Below are positions 26,183 to 34,142 of a stretch of DNA of 64,000 nt, piece after piece (within the stretch, counting starts at the first letter, position 1; every line of letters starts with the position of its first letter). Where the stretch lies: the NCBI RefSeq assembly GCF_900453105.1, contig NZ_UGPW01000001.1, positions 186,001 to 250,000 of the forward strand, in the 5' to 3' direction. Below the pieces are notes generated by a model. It was not told the DNA's origin, searched no databases, and saw only the letters and a program-made list of their open reading frames with translations. The position numbers were made by a program, and so were the translations under genes. The stretch is from Moraxella ovis (GTDB lineage: Bacteria; Pseudomonadota; Gammaproteobacteria; Pseudomonadales; Moraxellaceae).

Positions 26183-26590
26183 GTGAATATCAAAGCGACA
26201 ACCAAATCAATTGGTGATTTTTATGAAAATCGCGCGGTTGATTGGATTGAGTCAGAGCACCTAACTGTCATCGCGCGCAACTACAATGTGCCTAAGGTGG
26301 GTGAGATTGACATTGTTGCTGAGTGCATTGATGCTCTGGCGAATGGTAGAATTCGTAAGACTTTGGTGTTTATTGAGGTGCGAGCCCGCAAGCGTGGACG
26401 ATTTGCAAGCAGTGTAGAGAGTATCACGACCACCAAGCAGCATAAAATCATCCATGCAGCGATGTATTTTTTGCAGGAATTTGATGAATTTAATGAGTAT
26501 GATTGTCGGTTTGATGTGATTGTATTTGATTATGCGGATGGTGAGGATGCGAGAGGCGAATGGATTAAGGCGGCATTTCTTGCGTGTTAG
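26183..26590 (+). CDS. yraN: YraN/UPF0102 family endonuclease-like protein
   Basis: The 135-aa protein has the restriction-endonuclease-like core of the UPF0102 family: IGDFYENRA at 10-18, ARNYNVPKVGEIDIVAE at 31-47 and VFIEVRARKRGRF at 62-74. The family's Asp/Glu-x-Lys catalytic set appears as GEID plus E-V-R, with Arg in place of Lys as in some members. Translation starts at GTG 26183; no ATG fits the family start. In many proteobacteria yraN lies next to dolP (yraP), as here. Confidence 0.88.
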   Translation: MNIKATTKSIGDFYENRAVDWIESEHLTVIARNYNVPKVGEIDIVAECIDALANGRIRKTLVFIEVRARKRGRFASSVESITTTKQHKIIHAAMYFLQEFDEFNEYDCRFDVIVFDYADGEDARGEWIKAAFLAC

Positions 26591-26683
26591 ACACGCGAAT
26601 GAATTGATGAATCAAAGATGATAAGATGGGACACGACGATTGATCTTATTTTCATATTTTAGGATTTAATAAGGTGGCTTAAT

Positions 26684-27502
26684 ATGAAAAAACTATCTTT
26701 AGGGGCGCTAATCGCTGCAGCGATGGTGCTTAGTGCATGCAGCACGCTGGGTGCTAGTAATGATGCGAACCATAATTTTGGTGCTTATGAGATGGGGCGC
26801 AGCATCCCTGAGCGCATCAGCGATGAGAGTATTGAGCTGACCGCGCGTAAGAATCTGACGCGCATCGATGGGGTGAATGAGAACTCTGTACGTATCGCGA
26901 TTGACAGCTTTCGCCGCGAGGTGCTCGTGACTGGCGAGGTGCCAAACCAAGCCATCAAAACTAACATCGAATCCATGTTAAAATCCATGAAAGACGTGAC
27001 AGCGGTCTATAACTATCTGACCGTCGCTGATACGCCAAAGAGCCAAAGTCACACCGTGCATGAAGGCTACCTAAAGTCTAAAATCAACGCACGCCTGATT
27101 ACCAATAAAGCCATCAAGTCATCGCAGTATAAGATCGTCGTACGTGACCGCACCGCTTATGTACTGGGATATATGACGCCAGAACAGCAAAGCCATGTAC
27201 TAGATGCGATTCAGAACACCTCTGGCATGGCATCTGCGGTAACCTTGACCACCCTAGTCAATGGCGACAGCAGCATGATCAATACAGCCGACAGCGCAAA
27301 TGATGCGACGACCGATACCGAGGGTGTGATCTATGGCGGCGTGGTGACAACAGAAGCACCAAACGACCCATACGCATTACAAGAGATCTACACGCCAGAC
27401 GCCAATGTCAATGCGCCAAACAACACCTCGCCAGTCTATACACCGCGCGGTTCAGGCAGCAGCGGCTATGTACAGCTGTATCAAGGCACCAATAGCCCAT
27501 AA
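26684..27502 (+). CDS. dolP: BON-domain outer-membrane lipoprotein (DolP/YraP-like)
   Basis: The 272-aa precursor has a lipoprotein signal peptide with lipobox LSAC and lipidated Cys19. Two BON domains follow (about 45-110 and 120-190). DolP in E. coli sits at the outer membrane and septum and supports envelope integrity and BAM function. It is 191 aa long; this protein adds about 80 residues of Thr/Asn/Pro-rich, probably disordered tail. It lies downstream of yraN, as in E. coli. No Lol-avoidance Asp follows the Cys (it is Ser20), so outer-membrane sorting is expected. Confidence 0.87.
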   Translation: MKKLSLGALIAAAMVLSACSTLGASNDANHNFGAYEMGRSIPERISDESIELTARKNLTRIDGVNENSVRIAIDSFRREVLVTGEVPNQAIKTNIESMLKSMKDVTAVYNYLTVADTPKSQSHTVHEGYLKSKINARLITNKAIKSSQYKIVVRDRTAYVLGYMTPEQQSHVLDAIQNTSGMASAVTLTTLVNGDSSMINTADSANDATTDTEGVIYGGVVTTEAPNDPYALQEIYTPDANVNAPNNTSPVYTPRGSGSSGYVQLYQGTNSP

Positions 27503-27521
27503 TCTGGCTCATTGACAGTCG

Positions 27522-27553
27522 CCGCCATCTATATCAGAATGGATTGATGGCGG
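27522..27553 (+). terminator. Stem-loop after dolP, possible terminator
   Basis: CCGCCATC at 27522-27529 pairs perfectly with 27546-27553 around a 16-base loop. An AT-rich stretch follows rather than a clean T-run, so termination is only a suggestion. Confidence 0.45.
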
Positions 27554-27605
27554 TATGCTATTTTATATAAAACGCAAAATTTTCACCATAAACAGCCAAG
27601 ATTTT

Positions 27606-27614
27606 TGGTATAAT
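27606..27614 (+). promoter_or_regulatory. Extended -10 promoter upstream of ibaG-murA
   Basis: TGGTATAAT is an extended -10 (TGnTATAAT) about 42 bases before the ibaG start. No good -35 hexamer is placed at the right distance, as is common for extended -10 promoters. Confidence 0.55.
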
Positions 27615-27655
27615 GGATTATTTTTTATTGCTATTAAGTTTATTTGGACAAACCC

Positions 27656-27901
27656 ATGAATGCTGATGATTTAATCGAATTATTACGTCCCCATTTCCCT
27701 GATGCCGAGATTCAAGCGGCCAACCAAGGCAACAAGTTCGAAGTGTTGATTGTTGATGATGCTTTTGAAGGTAAGCGCTTGGTTGCGCGCCAACAGGCCG
27801 TCTATGCCATCGCCAATCCGCATATCCAAAGCGGCGCGATGCACGCATTAACCATACATGCGCTAACGCCTGCAGAATATCAAAGCAAAACACAAGGCTA
27901 A
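27656..27901 (+). CDS. ibaG: BolA/IbaG family protein
   Basis: The 81-aa protein has the BolA fold signature with VARQQAVYAIANPHIQSGAMHALTI-like C-terminal helix and strand (about residues 47-71). BolA-family proteins pair with monothiol glutaredoxins and bind iron-sulfur clusters. IbaG is linked to acid stress and to envelope and iron homeostasis. ATG 27656 is used; a TTG four codons upstream is in frame. It is 17 bases ahead of murA, a pairing conserved across gammaproteobacteria. Confidence 0.88.
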   Translation: MNADDLIELLRPHFPDAEIQAANQGNKFEVLIVDDAFEGKRLVARQQAVYAIANPHIQSGAMHALTIHALTPAEYQSKTQG

Positions 27902-27918
27902 TCGCGTAAGGACGCACC

Positions 27919-29181
27919 ATGGATAAATTTAAAATCATCGGTAAAAGCCGTATCGCAGGTGAAGTAACCATCTCTGGCTCAAAGAACGCAGCCTTGCCAT
28001 TATTGGCGGCCATGCTACTGCCAAATGATGAAACCATCCTGCACAATGTACCAACATTAAAGGACACTGAGACGCTTATTAAGCTCATCGCGGGCACTGG
28101 CGTTAATATCAAAAAAGAAGGCAATACCGTCATCGCCGATTCTCGTACTGTGACCGATTATTACGCGCCTTATGATTTGGTACGTACCATGCGTGCATCC
28201 ATCTTGGTGCTAGGTCCATTGCTCGCTCGTTTTGGTGAGGCGGAAGTCTCGCTTCCAGGTGGCTGTGCGATTGGCTCACGTCCTGTGGATCAGCACCTAA
28301 AGGCGATGGAAGCACTAGGTGTAATCATCACTGTAGAGAATGGCTATGTCAAGGCGAAAGCGCCTGCTGGCGGCAAGCTGATCGGTTGTGATTTTACGTT
28401 TGATATGGTGACCGTAGGCGGTACTGAGAATGTCATTATGGCAGCGTCTCTAGCCAAGGGTGTAACACGCTTGGAGAATTGTGCGTGTGAACCCGAAGTT
28501 GTCGATCTGGCGAATATGCTGGTCGCCATGGGTGCCAAGATTGAAGGCATTGGCACGCCAACGATGGTCATCGAAGGTGTGGACAGTCTGCATGGCTGTG
28601 AGTATAGCGTGATTGCTGACCGCATTGAGACAGGCTCGTATCTGGCAGGCGCACTCATGAGTAAGGGTGATGTCTTAACCAAGAATACCTCAGCAGAGTT
28701 TTTATACCCTGTATTAAAGAAATTCGAAGCGATGGGCGCAACCATCACCACAGGTGATGACTGGATTCGCGCAGTGATGAAGGGCAGACCAAAGGCGGTA
28801 GATATCCGCACTCAAGTGCACCCTGGCTTTCCTACCGACATGCAGGCGCAGCTGATGGCCGTCTGCTGTCTGGCTGAGGGCACGAGTACGATCATTGAGA
28901 ATATCTTTGAGAATCGCTTCATGCATGTGCCAGAGCTGCAGCGTCTGGGTGCGAACATCAAGGTTGATGGGCATACCGCGATTGTGGTTGGTGTGGATAC
29001 GTTCACACCTGCGCCAGTCATGGCGACAGACCTTCGCGCATCTATGTCATTGGTGATGGCGGCGGCATGCGCTGAGGGTGAGAGCATCATTGATCGCATT
29101 TATCACATTGACCGTGGCTATGATGATGTCGAGAATAAACTTAAATCGCTTGGTGTGAACATCGAGCGGATTAAGGGCTAG
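27919..29181 (+). CDS. murA: UDP-N-acetylglucosamine 1-carboxyvinyltransferase
   Basis: MurA transfers enolpyruvate from PEP to UDP-GlcNAc, the first committed step of peptidoglycan synthesis. The 420-aa product has Lys22 in GSKNAALP and the reactive loop [13 protein letters not shown] with Cys116, the residue attacked by fosfomycin. Length and both domain repeats are normal. It is co-transcribed with ibaG and followed by an intrinsic terminator before hisG. Confidence 0.96.
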   Translation: MDKFKIIGKSRIAGEVTISGSKNAALPLLAAMLLPNDETILHNVPTLKDTETLIKLIAGTGVNIKKEGNTVIADSRTVTDYYAPYDLVRTMRASILVLGPLLARFGEAEVSLPGGCAIGSRPVDQHLKAMEALGVIITVENGYVKAKAPAGGKLIGCDFTFDMVTVGGTENVIMAASLAKGVTRLENCACEPEVVDLANMLVAMGAKIEGIGTPTMVIEGVDSLHGCEYSVIADRIETGSYLAGALMSKGDVLTKNTSAEFLYPVLKKFEAMGATITTGDDWIRAVMKGRPKAVDIRTQVHPGFPTDMQAQLMAVCCLAEGTSTIIENIFENRFMHVPELQRLGANIKVDGHTAIVVGVDTFTPAPVMATDLRASMSLVMAAACAEGESIIDRIYHIDRGYDDVENKLKSLGVNIERIKG

Positions 29182-29185
29182 TTGT

Positions 29186-29212
29186 AACGCACCGAGTTTG
29201 TGGTGCGTTTTT
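29186..29212 (+). terminator. Terminator between murA and hisG
   Basis: AACGCACC at 29186-29193 pairs with 29202-29209 around an eight-base loop and is followed by Ts to 29212. It begins five bases after murA and separates the cell-wall transcript from the histidine genes. Confidence 0.75.
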
Positions 29213-29257
29213 ACTTTGTTGGACTTTGTAGTAACGATAATTTCACCGATAAAGAAA

Positions 29258-29908
29258 ATGATGATGACTGATAATTTTAATGGCTTGACGATTGCCTTAT
29301 CTAAGGGGCGAATTTTGGATGAGACACTACCGCTTTTTGATAAAGCAGGCATCCATCCAACCGATGACATGAACAAATCACGTAAGCTGATTTTCCCAAC
29401 GACTGACCCTAATGTGCGTTTCTTATTGCTTCGTGCCTCTGACGTGCCGACCTATGTTGAGCATGGTGCGGCGGACATCGGCGTCTCGGGCAAAGATACG
29501 CTGCTAGAATATAATGCGCACGTCTATGAGCTCATTGACCTAAACATCGCCAAATGCCGTCTGATGACCGCAGGCGTGAAAGGGGCGAGCCTACCAAATC
29601 GTCGTCTGCGCATTGCGACCAAATACGCCAACGTTGCACGCGAATACTTCGCTTCTCGTGGCGAGCAGGTGGACATCATTAAGCTGTATGGCTCTATGGA
29701 GCTTGCGCCATTGGTGGGGCTGGGTGATCTGATCGTGGACGTGGTCGATACGGGCAACACTTTGCGCGCTAACGGCTTAGAGCCGATCGATGAAATCTGC
29801 AAAGTGTCATCACGACTCATCGCCAATCCAGTCAGTTATAAGCGCAAACTTGAGCAGCTGCAGCCGATTTTGGATATTCTAGAAAAAGCCGTTAAAGACA
29901 ATCAATAA
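29258..29908 (+). CDS. hisG: ATP phosphoribosyltransferase, short (HisZ-dependent) form
   Basis: HisG joins ATP and PRPP in the first step of histidine synthesis. The product of about 216 aa is the short form, which lacks the C-terminal regulatory domain and needs HisZ as partner. HisZ is not in this window. Family motifs are [17 protein letters not shown] at the start and [19 protein letters not shown] in the PRPP-binding loop. Three consecutive ATG codons (29258, 29261, 29264) leave the exact start open. hisD follows after 12 bases. Confidence 0.93.
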   Translation: MMMTDNFNGLTIALSKGRILDETLPLFDKAGIHPTDDMNKSRKLIFPTTDPNVRFLLLRASDVPTYVEHGAADIGVSGKDTLLEYNAHVYELIDLNIAKCRLMTAGVKGASLPNRRLRIATKYANVAREYFASRGEQVDIIKLYGSMELAPLVGLGDLIVDVVDTGNTLRANGLEPIDEICKVSSRLIANPVSYKRKLEQLQPILDILEKAVKDNQ

Positions 29909-29920
29909 GACAGGTGAATC

Positions 29921-31240
29921 ATGCCAAATCTAACCGTATTAAATAGCCAAGATGCTGACTTTAAGGATAAATTAGCCCAATTACTTGCCTTTGAAACCGT
30001 AACTGATGCCAGTCTTATTCAGACGGTGGACGACATCATCGCCCAAGTGCGAGCAGATGGCGATGCGGCGGTTTTAACTTTAACCCAAAAGTTTGACAAG
30101 CATCCAGCGACCACGATTGATGAACTGTTCATCTCATCAGAACAATTAAAATCAGCATTCGATCAACTTAATGATGAAGTTAAAAAAGCGTTGGAGCTGT
30201 CCGCCAAACGTATCTTTGATTTTCATCAACATCAAAAAGAAGACGGCTTTCGCTTTGTAGATGGCTTGGGTAACACCTTAGGGCAAAAAGTTACGCCACT
30301 TGATCGTGTGGGTATCTATGTGCCAGGTGGTTTGGCGAGTTATCCTTCTAGCGTGCTTATGAACGCCATCCCCGCCAAGGTTGCAGGGGTAGGGCATATC
30401 ACGATGGTTGTCCCTGCGCCTAATGGCGAGCTAAATCCTTTGGTGCTGGCAGCGGCGCATCTATCAGGCGTGGATAGCGTCATCACCATTGGCGGAGCGC
30501 AGGCGGTCGCCGCCTTGGCATACGGCACGGCAAGCATTCAGCCAGTCGATAAAATCACAGGACCGGGTAATAAATATGTCACCGCTGCCAAGCGAGCCGT
30601 CTTTGGGAAGGTAGGCATCGACATGATCGCAGGGCCGTCTGAGGTGTTGGTGTATGCCGAAGGTGAGACATGCGACAATGCCGACTGGCTTGCCATGGAT
30701 TTGCTCTCCCAAGCCGAGCATGACACGGTGGCACAGGCGATTTTTGTGACGACTTGCCCAAGACAGCTTGAAGATGTCAAAAATGCCCTAGACAAAGCCC
30801 TTGCCATTTTGCCAAAAGCGGACATCGCAAAACAAGCATTGACAAGCCGTGGGGCGTTGATTTTGGTCAAAGACCGCACCGAAGGCATTGAAGTCATCAA
30901 CCAAGTCGCCCCCGAGCATTTGGAGCTGTCGCTTGATGACCCCGAATACGTAGAGCAACACGTCCGCCATGCAGGGGCAATATTTTTGGGCAGACACACC
31001 CCCGAAGCCATCGGCGACTACTGTGCAGGCTCAAACCACGTTCTACCCACATCAGGCACAGCACGGTTTAGCTCACCTTTGGGAGTGTATGATTTTACCA
31101 AAAAAACATCGCTCATCTACTGCACACCAGAAGGCAGTCAGTTACTGGCGAAGACGGCAGATGTTCTGGCGGTGCAGGAGAACCTAGGCGCTCATGCTTT
31201 GTCAGCGCGCTATCGTCATGGCGTTGTGAATTTAGATTAA
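29921..31240 (+). CDS. hisD: Histidinol dehydrogenase
   Basis: HisD oxidises L-histidinol to histidine in two NAD-dependent steps. The 439-aa length is normal. It shows VPGGLASYPSSVLMNAIPAKVAGV, the KITGPGNKYVTAAKR motif, IDMIAGPSE, the SQAEHDT segment with zinc-site residues and APEHLEL. It lies between hisG and hisC with short gaps, in one operon. Confidence 0.96.
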   Translation: MPNLTVLNSQDADFKDKLAQLLAFETVTDASLIQTVDDIIAQVRADGDAAVLTLTQKFDKHPATTIDELFISSEQLKSAFDQLNDEVKKALELSAKRIFDFHQHQKEDGFRFVDGLGNTLGQKVTPLDRVGIYVPGGLASYPSSVLMNAIPAKVAGVGHITMVVPAPNGELNPLVLAAAHLSGVDSVITIGGAQAVAALAYGTASIQPVDKITGPGNKYVTAAKRAVFGKVGIDMIAGPSEVLVYAEGETCDNADWLAMDLLSQAEHDTVAQAIFVTTCPRQLEDVKNALDKALAILPKADIAKQALTSRGALILVKDRTEGIEVINQVAPEHLELSLDDPEYVEQHVRHAGAIFLGRHTPEAIGDYCAGSNHVLPTSGTARFSSPLGVYDFTKKTSLIYCTPEGSQLLAKTADVLAVQENLGAHALSARYRHGVVNLD

Positions 31241-31264
31241 CTTAAAGAATAAACCGAGATTATC

Positions 31265-32350
31265 ATGACTGTTGATACACGCTTATGGAGTGATAAAATC
31301 CGCAATCTCACCCCTTATGTGGCAGGTGAGCAGCCCAAGGTGGATAATCTGTGCAAGCTAAACACCAACGAGAATCCATTTCCACCAAGCCCCAAGGCGA
31401 TTGATGCCATGCAGCAAGTTTTGGTGCGTGGGGCGGATCTGCGCCTGTATCCTGATCCTGAATCAGAGGATCTATGCCAGACGTTGGCAGATTATTATAA
31501 ACTTGACCGCTCTCAGGTATTCGTGGGTAATGGCTCGGATGAAGTGCTGGCGTTTATTTTTGCATGTTTTTTTGTCAAAGATCGCCCGCTATTAACCCCT
31601 GACATCAGCTATAGTTTCTACCCTGTCTATGCGCAGACCTTTGATGTGGATACTAAAATCATTTCCTTGAAGGATGACTTTAGTATTGATACATCAGACT
31701 ATAATAAGTCGTGTGGCGGTATTATCATCCCAAATCCAAATGCGCCAACTGGTGTGCTATTGGCACTTGATGACATCAAAAAACTTGCCAAACAGCATCC
31801 GAATGCGGTGATCGTCATTGATGAAGCGTACATCGATTATGCGGATAAATCAGCCTCTGCCATCTCGTTGATTGATGAGTTTGATAATATTCTGGTCGTT
31901 CAGACGTTCTCAAAATCGCGCGCTCTGGCGGGCTTGCGCGTCGGCATGGCGTTCGGTCACGCCAATCTTATCAGCGCGCTTAACACTTATAAGAACAGCT
32001 TTAACAGCTATCCCATCGATCGCGTGGCACAGGCAGGCGCAGTTGCCAGTATTTTGGATGAAGAGTACTTTGAACAAAAGCGCCAAGCTGTGATAACGCT
32101 GCGTGATCGTCTGACGGATGATTTGGCTGATCTTGGTTTTGACGTATTGCCATCGGCGGCGAATTTTGTGTTTGCCAAGCCTAATCACAGCGTGCTCTCC
32201 ACCCAAGAGATCTTTGAGAAACTAAGATCGCAAGGCGTGATCGTGCGCCACTGGAATAAGCCGCGCATCAGTGATTATTTGCGCATCACGGTTGGCACGG
32301 ATGAGCAGAACACAAGGCTTATCCAGACCCTAAAAGAGATTTTGGTGTAG
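31265..32350 (+). CDS. hisC: Histidinol-phosphate aminotransferase
   Basis: HisC is a PLP enzyme that transaminates imidazole-acetol phosphate. The 361-aa product has LNTNENPFPPSP at 32-43, NGSDEVL at 89-95, NPNAPTG near 157-163, DEAYIDYA at 186-193 and the PLP lysine Lys217 in TFSKSRALAGLRVG. It is the last gene of the hisG-hisD-hisC group; the other his genes must lie elsewhere. No clear terminator follows. Confidence 0.95.
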   Translation: MTVDTRLWSDKIRNLTPYVAGEQPKVDNLCKLNTNENPFPPSPKAIDAMQQVLVRGADLRLYPDPESEDLCQTLADYYKLDRSQVFVGNGSDEVLAFIFACFFVKDRPLLTPDISYSFYPVYAQTFDVDTKIISLKDDFSIDTSDYNKSCGGIIIPNPNAPTGVLLALDDIKKLAKQHPNAVIVIDEAYIDYADKSASAISLIDEFDNILVVQTFSKSRALAGLRVGMAFGHANLISALNTYKNSFNSYPIDRVAQAGAVASILDEEYFEQKRQAVITLRDRLTDDLADLGFDVLPSAANFVFAKPNHSVLSTQEIFEKLRSQGVIVRHWNKPRISDYLRITVGTDEQNTRLIQTLKEILV

Positions 32351-32384
32351 ATTTAGGTTTTTGCTTAAAGATACCCAAAAATAG

Positions 32385-32424
32385 TGCTACAATGCACCTA
32401 CTTGGGCAAATGTAGATTGCCCAT
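32385..32424 (+). promoter_or_regulatory. Extended -10 promoter and leader hairpin of the fumarase gene
   Basis: TGCTACAAT at 32385-32393 is an extended -10. Just downstream, TGGGCAA at 32403-32409 pairs with TTGCCCA at 32417-32423 in the untranslated leader, followed by TTTTATA. The hairpin resembles a weak attenuator. A second small hairpin (ATCGC/GCGAT) lies near 32438-32450. Confidence 0.5.
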
Positions 32425-32473
32425 TTTATAGCCAGTTATCGCTTCGCGATTTACCAGCCAATAAGGAAAATTT

Positions 32474-34000
32474 ATGACCATCATCAAAAAAGACGACTTT
32501 ATCCAGTCTATTGCAGACGCATTTCAGTACATCAGTTACTATCACCCAACCGACTACATCCAAGCCCTGACCGAAGCCTTAGAGCGTGAAGAAAACCCTA
32601 CCGCCAAAGACGCCATGACCCAAATTTTGGTAAACAGCCGTATGTGTGCCGAGGGCAAACGCCCGATTTGCCAAGATACAGGGATTGCAACAGTGTTTCT
32701 AAAAGTCGGCATGAACGTAACGTGGGACAGTGACATGAGCGTGGCGGACATGGTCAACGAAGGCGTTCGCCGTGCCTACAATCACCCTGATAATACCTTG
32801 CGAGCCAGCGTCCTTGCCGACCCTGCGGGCAAACGAGTGAACACCAAAGACAATACCCCTGCCGTCATTCACATGGAAATCGTGGCAGGCGACAAGGTGG
32901 AAGTTACCTGTGCCGCCAAAGGGGGCGGTAGTGAGAACAAATCCAAACTTGCCATGCTAAACCCGTCTGACAGTATCGTGGATTGGGTGTTAAAGAGCAT
33001 TCCTGAAATGGGTGCAGGCTGGTGCCCCCCGGGTATTTTGGGTATTGGTATTGGTGGCACGCCCGAAAAAGCAACCCTTTTGGCAAAAGAGAGTCTCATG
33101 AGCCATATTGATATTCATGAGCTAAAAGCCAAAGCCGAAAGCGGAGCAGAGCTTTCTACCACAGAGAGCCTACGCCTTGAACTCTTTGAAAAGGTAAACG
33201 CACTTGGCATTGGGGCGCAGGGCTTGGGCGGATTGACCACCGTGCTTGATGTCAAAATCCTAGACTATCCAACGCACGCCGCCAGTAAGCCTGTGGCGAT
33301 GATTCCCAACTGTGCTGCCACTCGCCATGTGGAATTTGAGCTTGACGGCACAGGGGCGGTAAACCTAGAACCGCCAAGCATGGACGTGTATCCTGATATT
33401 ACTTATAGCCCTGACAGCGGTAAGCGTGTCAATGTGGACACCCTAACCAAAGAAGAAGTGGCGACATGGCAAACAGGCGATGTGCTACTATTAAACGGCA
33501 AAATCTACACAGGGCGAGATGCTGCTCACAAACGCATGACCGATATGCTAAATAATGGCGAAACCTTGCCAGTAGATTTTACCAATAAACTCATCTACTA
33601 CGTTGGGCCTGTTGACCCTGTGCGTGATGAAGTGGTAGGGCCAGCAGGACCGACAACCGCCACTCGTATGGATAAATTTACCCGTCAAATGCTAGAACAA
33701 ACAGGTCTTTTGGGTATGATTGGTAAATCCGAGCGTGGCAAAATCGCCTGTGAAGCCATTGCTGATAACAAAGCAGTCTATCTCATGGCGGTGGGCGGTT
33801 CGGCATATTTGGTGTCAAAAGCCATTAAAAATGCCAAAGTGGTCGCCTTCCCTGAGCTTGGCATGGAAGCGATTTATGAATTTGAAGTCAAGGACATGCC
33901 TGTAACGGTGGCGGTAGATAGCAATGGCGTATCGGTACACGCCACCGCCCCAAAAATCTGGCAAGCCAAAATCGGTAAAATCCCTGTGGTGGAAGCCTGA
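32474..34000 (+). CDS. Class I (iron-sulfur) fumarate hydratase
   Basis: This enzyme interconverts fumarate and malate in the citric acid cycle using a [4Fe-4S] cluster. The 508-aa product has the class I N-terminal domain with PICQDTG at 64-70 (first cluster cysteine), AGWCPPGILGIGIGG (second) and MIPNCAATRH (third). It also has the C-terminal swivelling domain with YVGPVDP and GPTTATRMDKF. Class I enzymes are oxygen-sensitive, unlike FumC. The gene has its own leader and terminator. It could be called fumA, but a symbol is withheld because several class I paralogues share these features. Confidence 0.93.
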   Translation: MTIIKKDDFIQSIADAFQYISYYHPTDYIQALTEALEREENPTAKDAMTQILVNSRMCAEGKRPICQDTGIATVFLKVGMNVTWDSDMSVADMVNEGVRRAYNHPDNTLRASVLADPAGKRVNTKDNTPAVIHMEIVAGDKVEVTCAAKGGGSENKSKLAMLNPSDSIVDWVLKSIPEMGAGWCPPGILGIGIGGTPEKATLLAKESLMSHIDIHELKAKAESGAELSTTESLRLELFEKVNALGIGAQGLGGLTTVLDVKILDYPTHAASKPVAMIPNCAATRHVEFELDGTGAVNLEPPSMDVYPDITYSPDSGKRVNVDTLTKEEVATWQTGDVLLLNGKIYTGRDAAHKRMTDMLNNGETLPVDFTNKLIYYVGPVDPVRDEVVGPAGPTTATRMDKFTRQMLEQTGLLGMIGKSERGKIACEAIADNKAVYLMAVGGSAYLVSKAIKNAKVVAFPELGMEAIYEFEVKDMPVTVAVDSNGVSVHATAPKIWQAKIGKIPVVEA

Positions 34001-34013
34001 TATTGATCTCATA

Positions 34014-34038
34014 AAAACCCAGCCTAGCGCTGGGTTTT
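34014..34038 (+). terminator. Terminator after the fumarase gene
   Basis: AAAACCCAGC at 34014-34023 pairs perfectly with 34029-34038 around a five-base loop and ends in four Ts. Confidence 0.85.
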
Positions 34039-34041
34039 GTT

Positions 34042-34069
34042 GATTGATACAAATGTAAGTGTATCAATC
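34042..34069. repeat. 10 bp perfect inverted repeat between two terminators
   Basis: GATTGATACA at 34042-34051 is complementary to TGTATCAATC at 34060-34069, with an eight-base loop. It lies between the fumarase terminator and the rne terminator and has no T-run of its own. Its role is unknown. Confidence 0.6.
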
Positions 34070-34103
34070 TGACAACTCAAATCAGCGAATTTGGGTTGGA
34101 CAT

Positions 34104-34131
34104 AAAAAAGAGAGCATCTGCTCTCTTTTTT
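34104..34131 (-). terminator. Terminator of rne
   Basis: AAAAAAGAGAGCA at 34104-34116 pairs perfectly with 34119-34131, leaving a two-base apex that would open to a four-base loop. It has six A/T on each flank, 11 bases beyond the rne stop. Confidence 0.85.
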
Positions 34132-34142
34132 ATGAACCTGAC

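Noticed and set aside
29182..29260. Histidine attenuator before hisG
   Set aside because: No leader peptide with a run of histidine codons is present; the hairpin fits a simple murA terminator.
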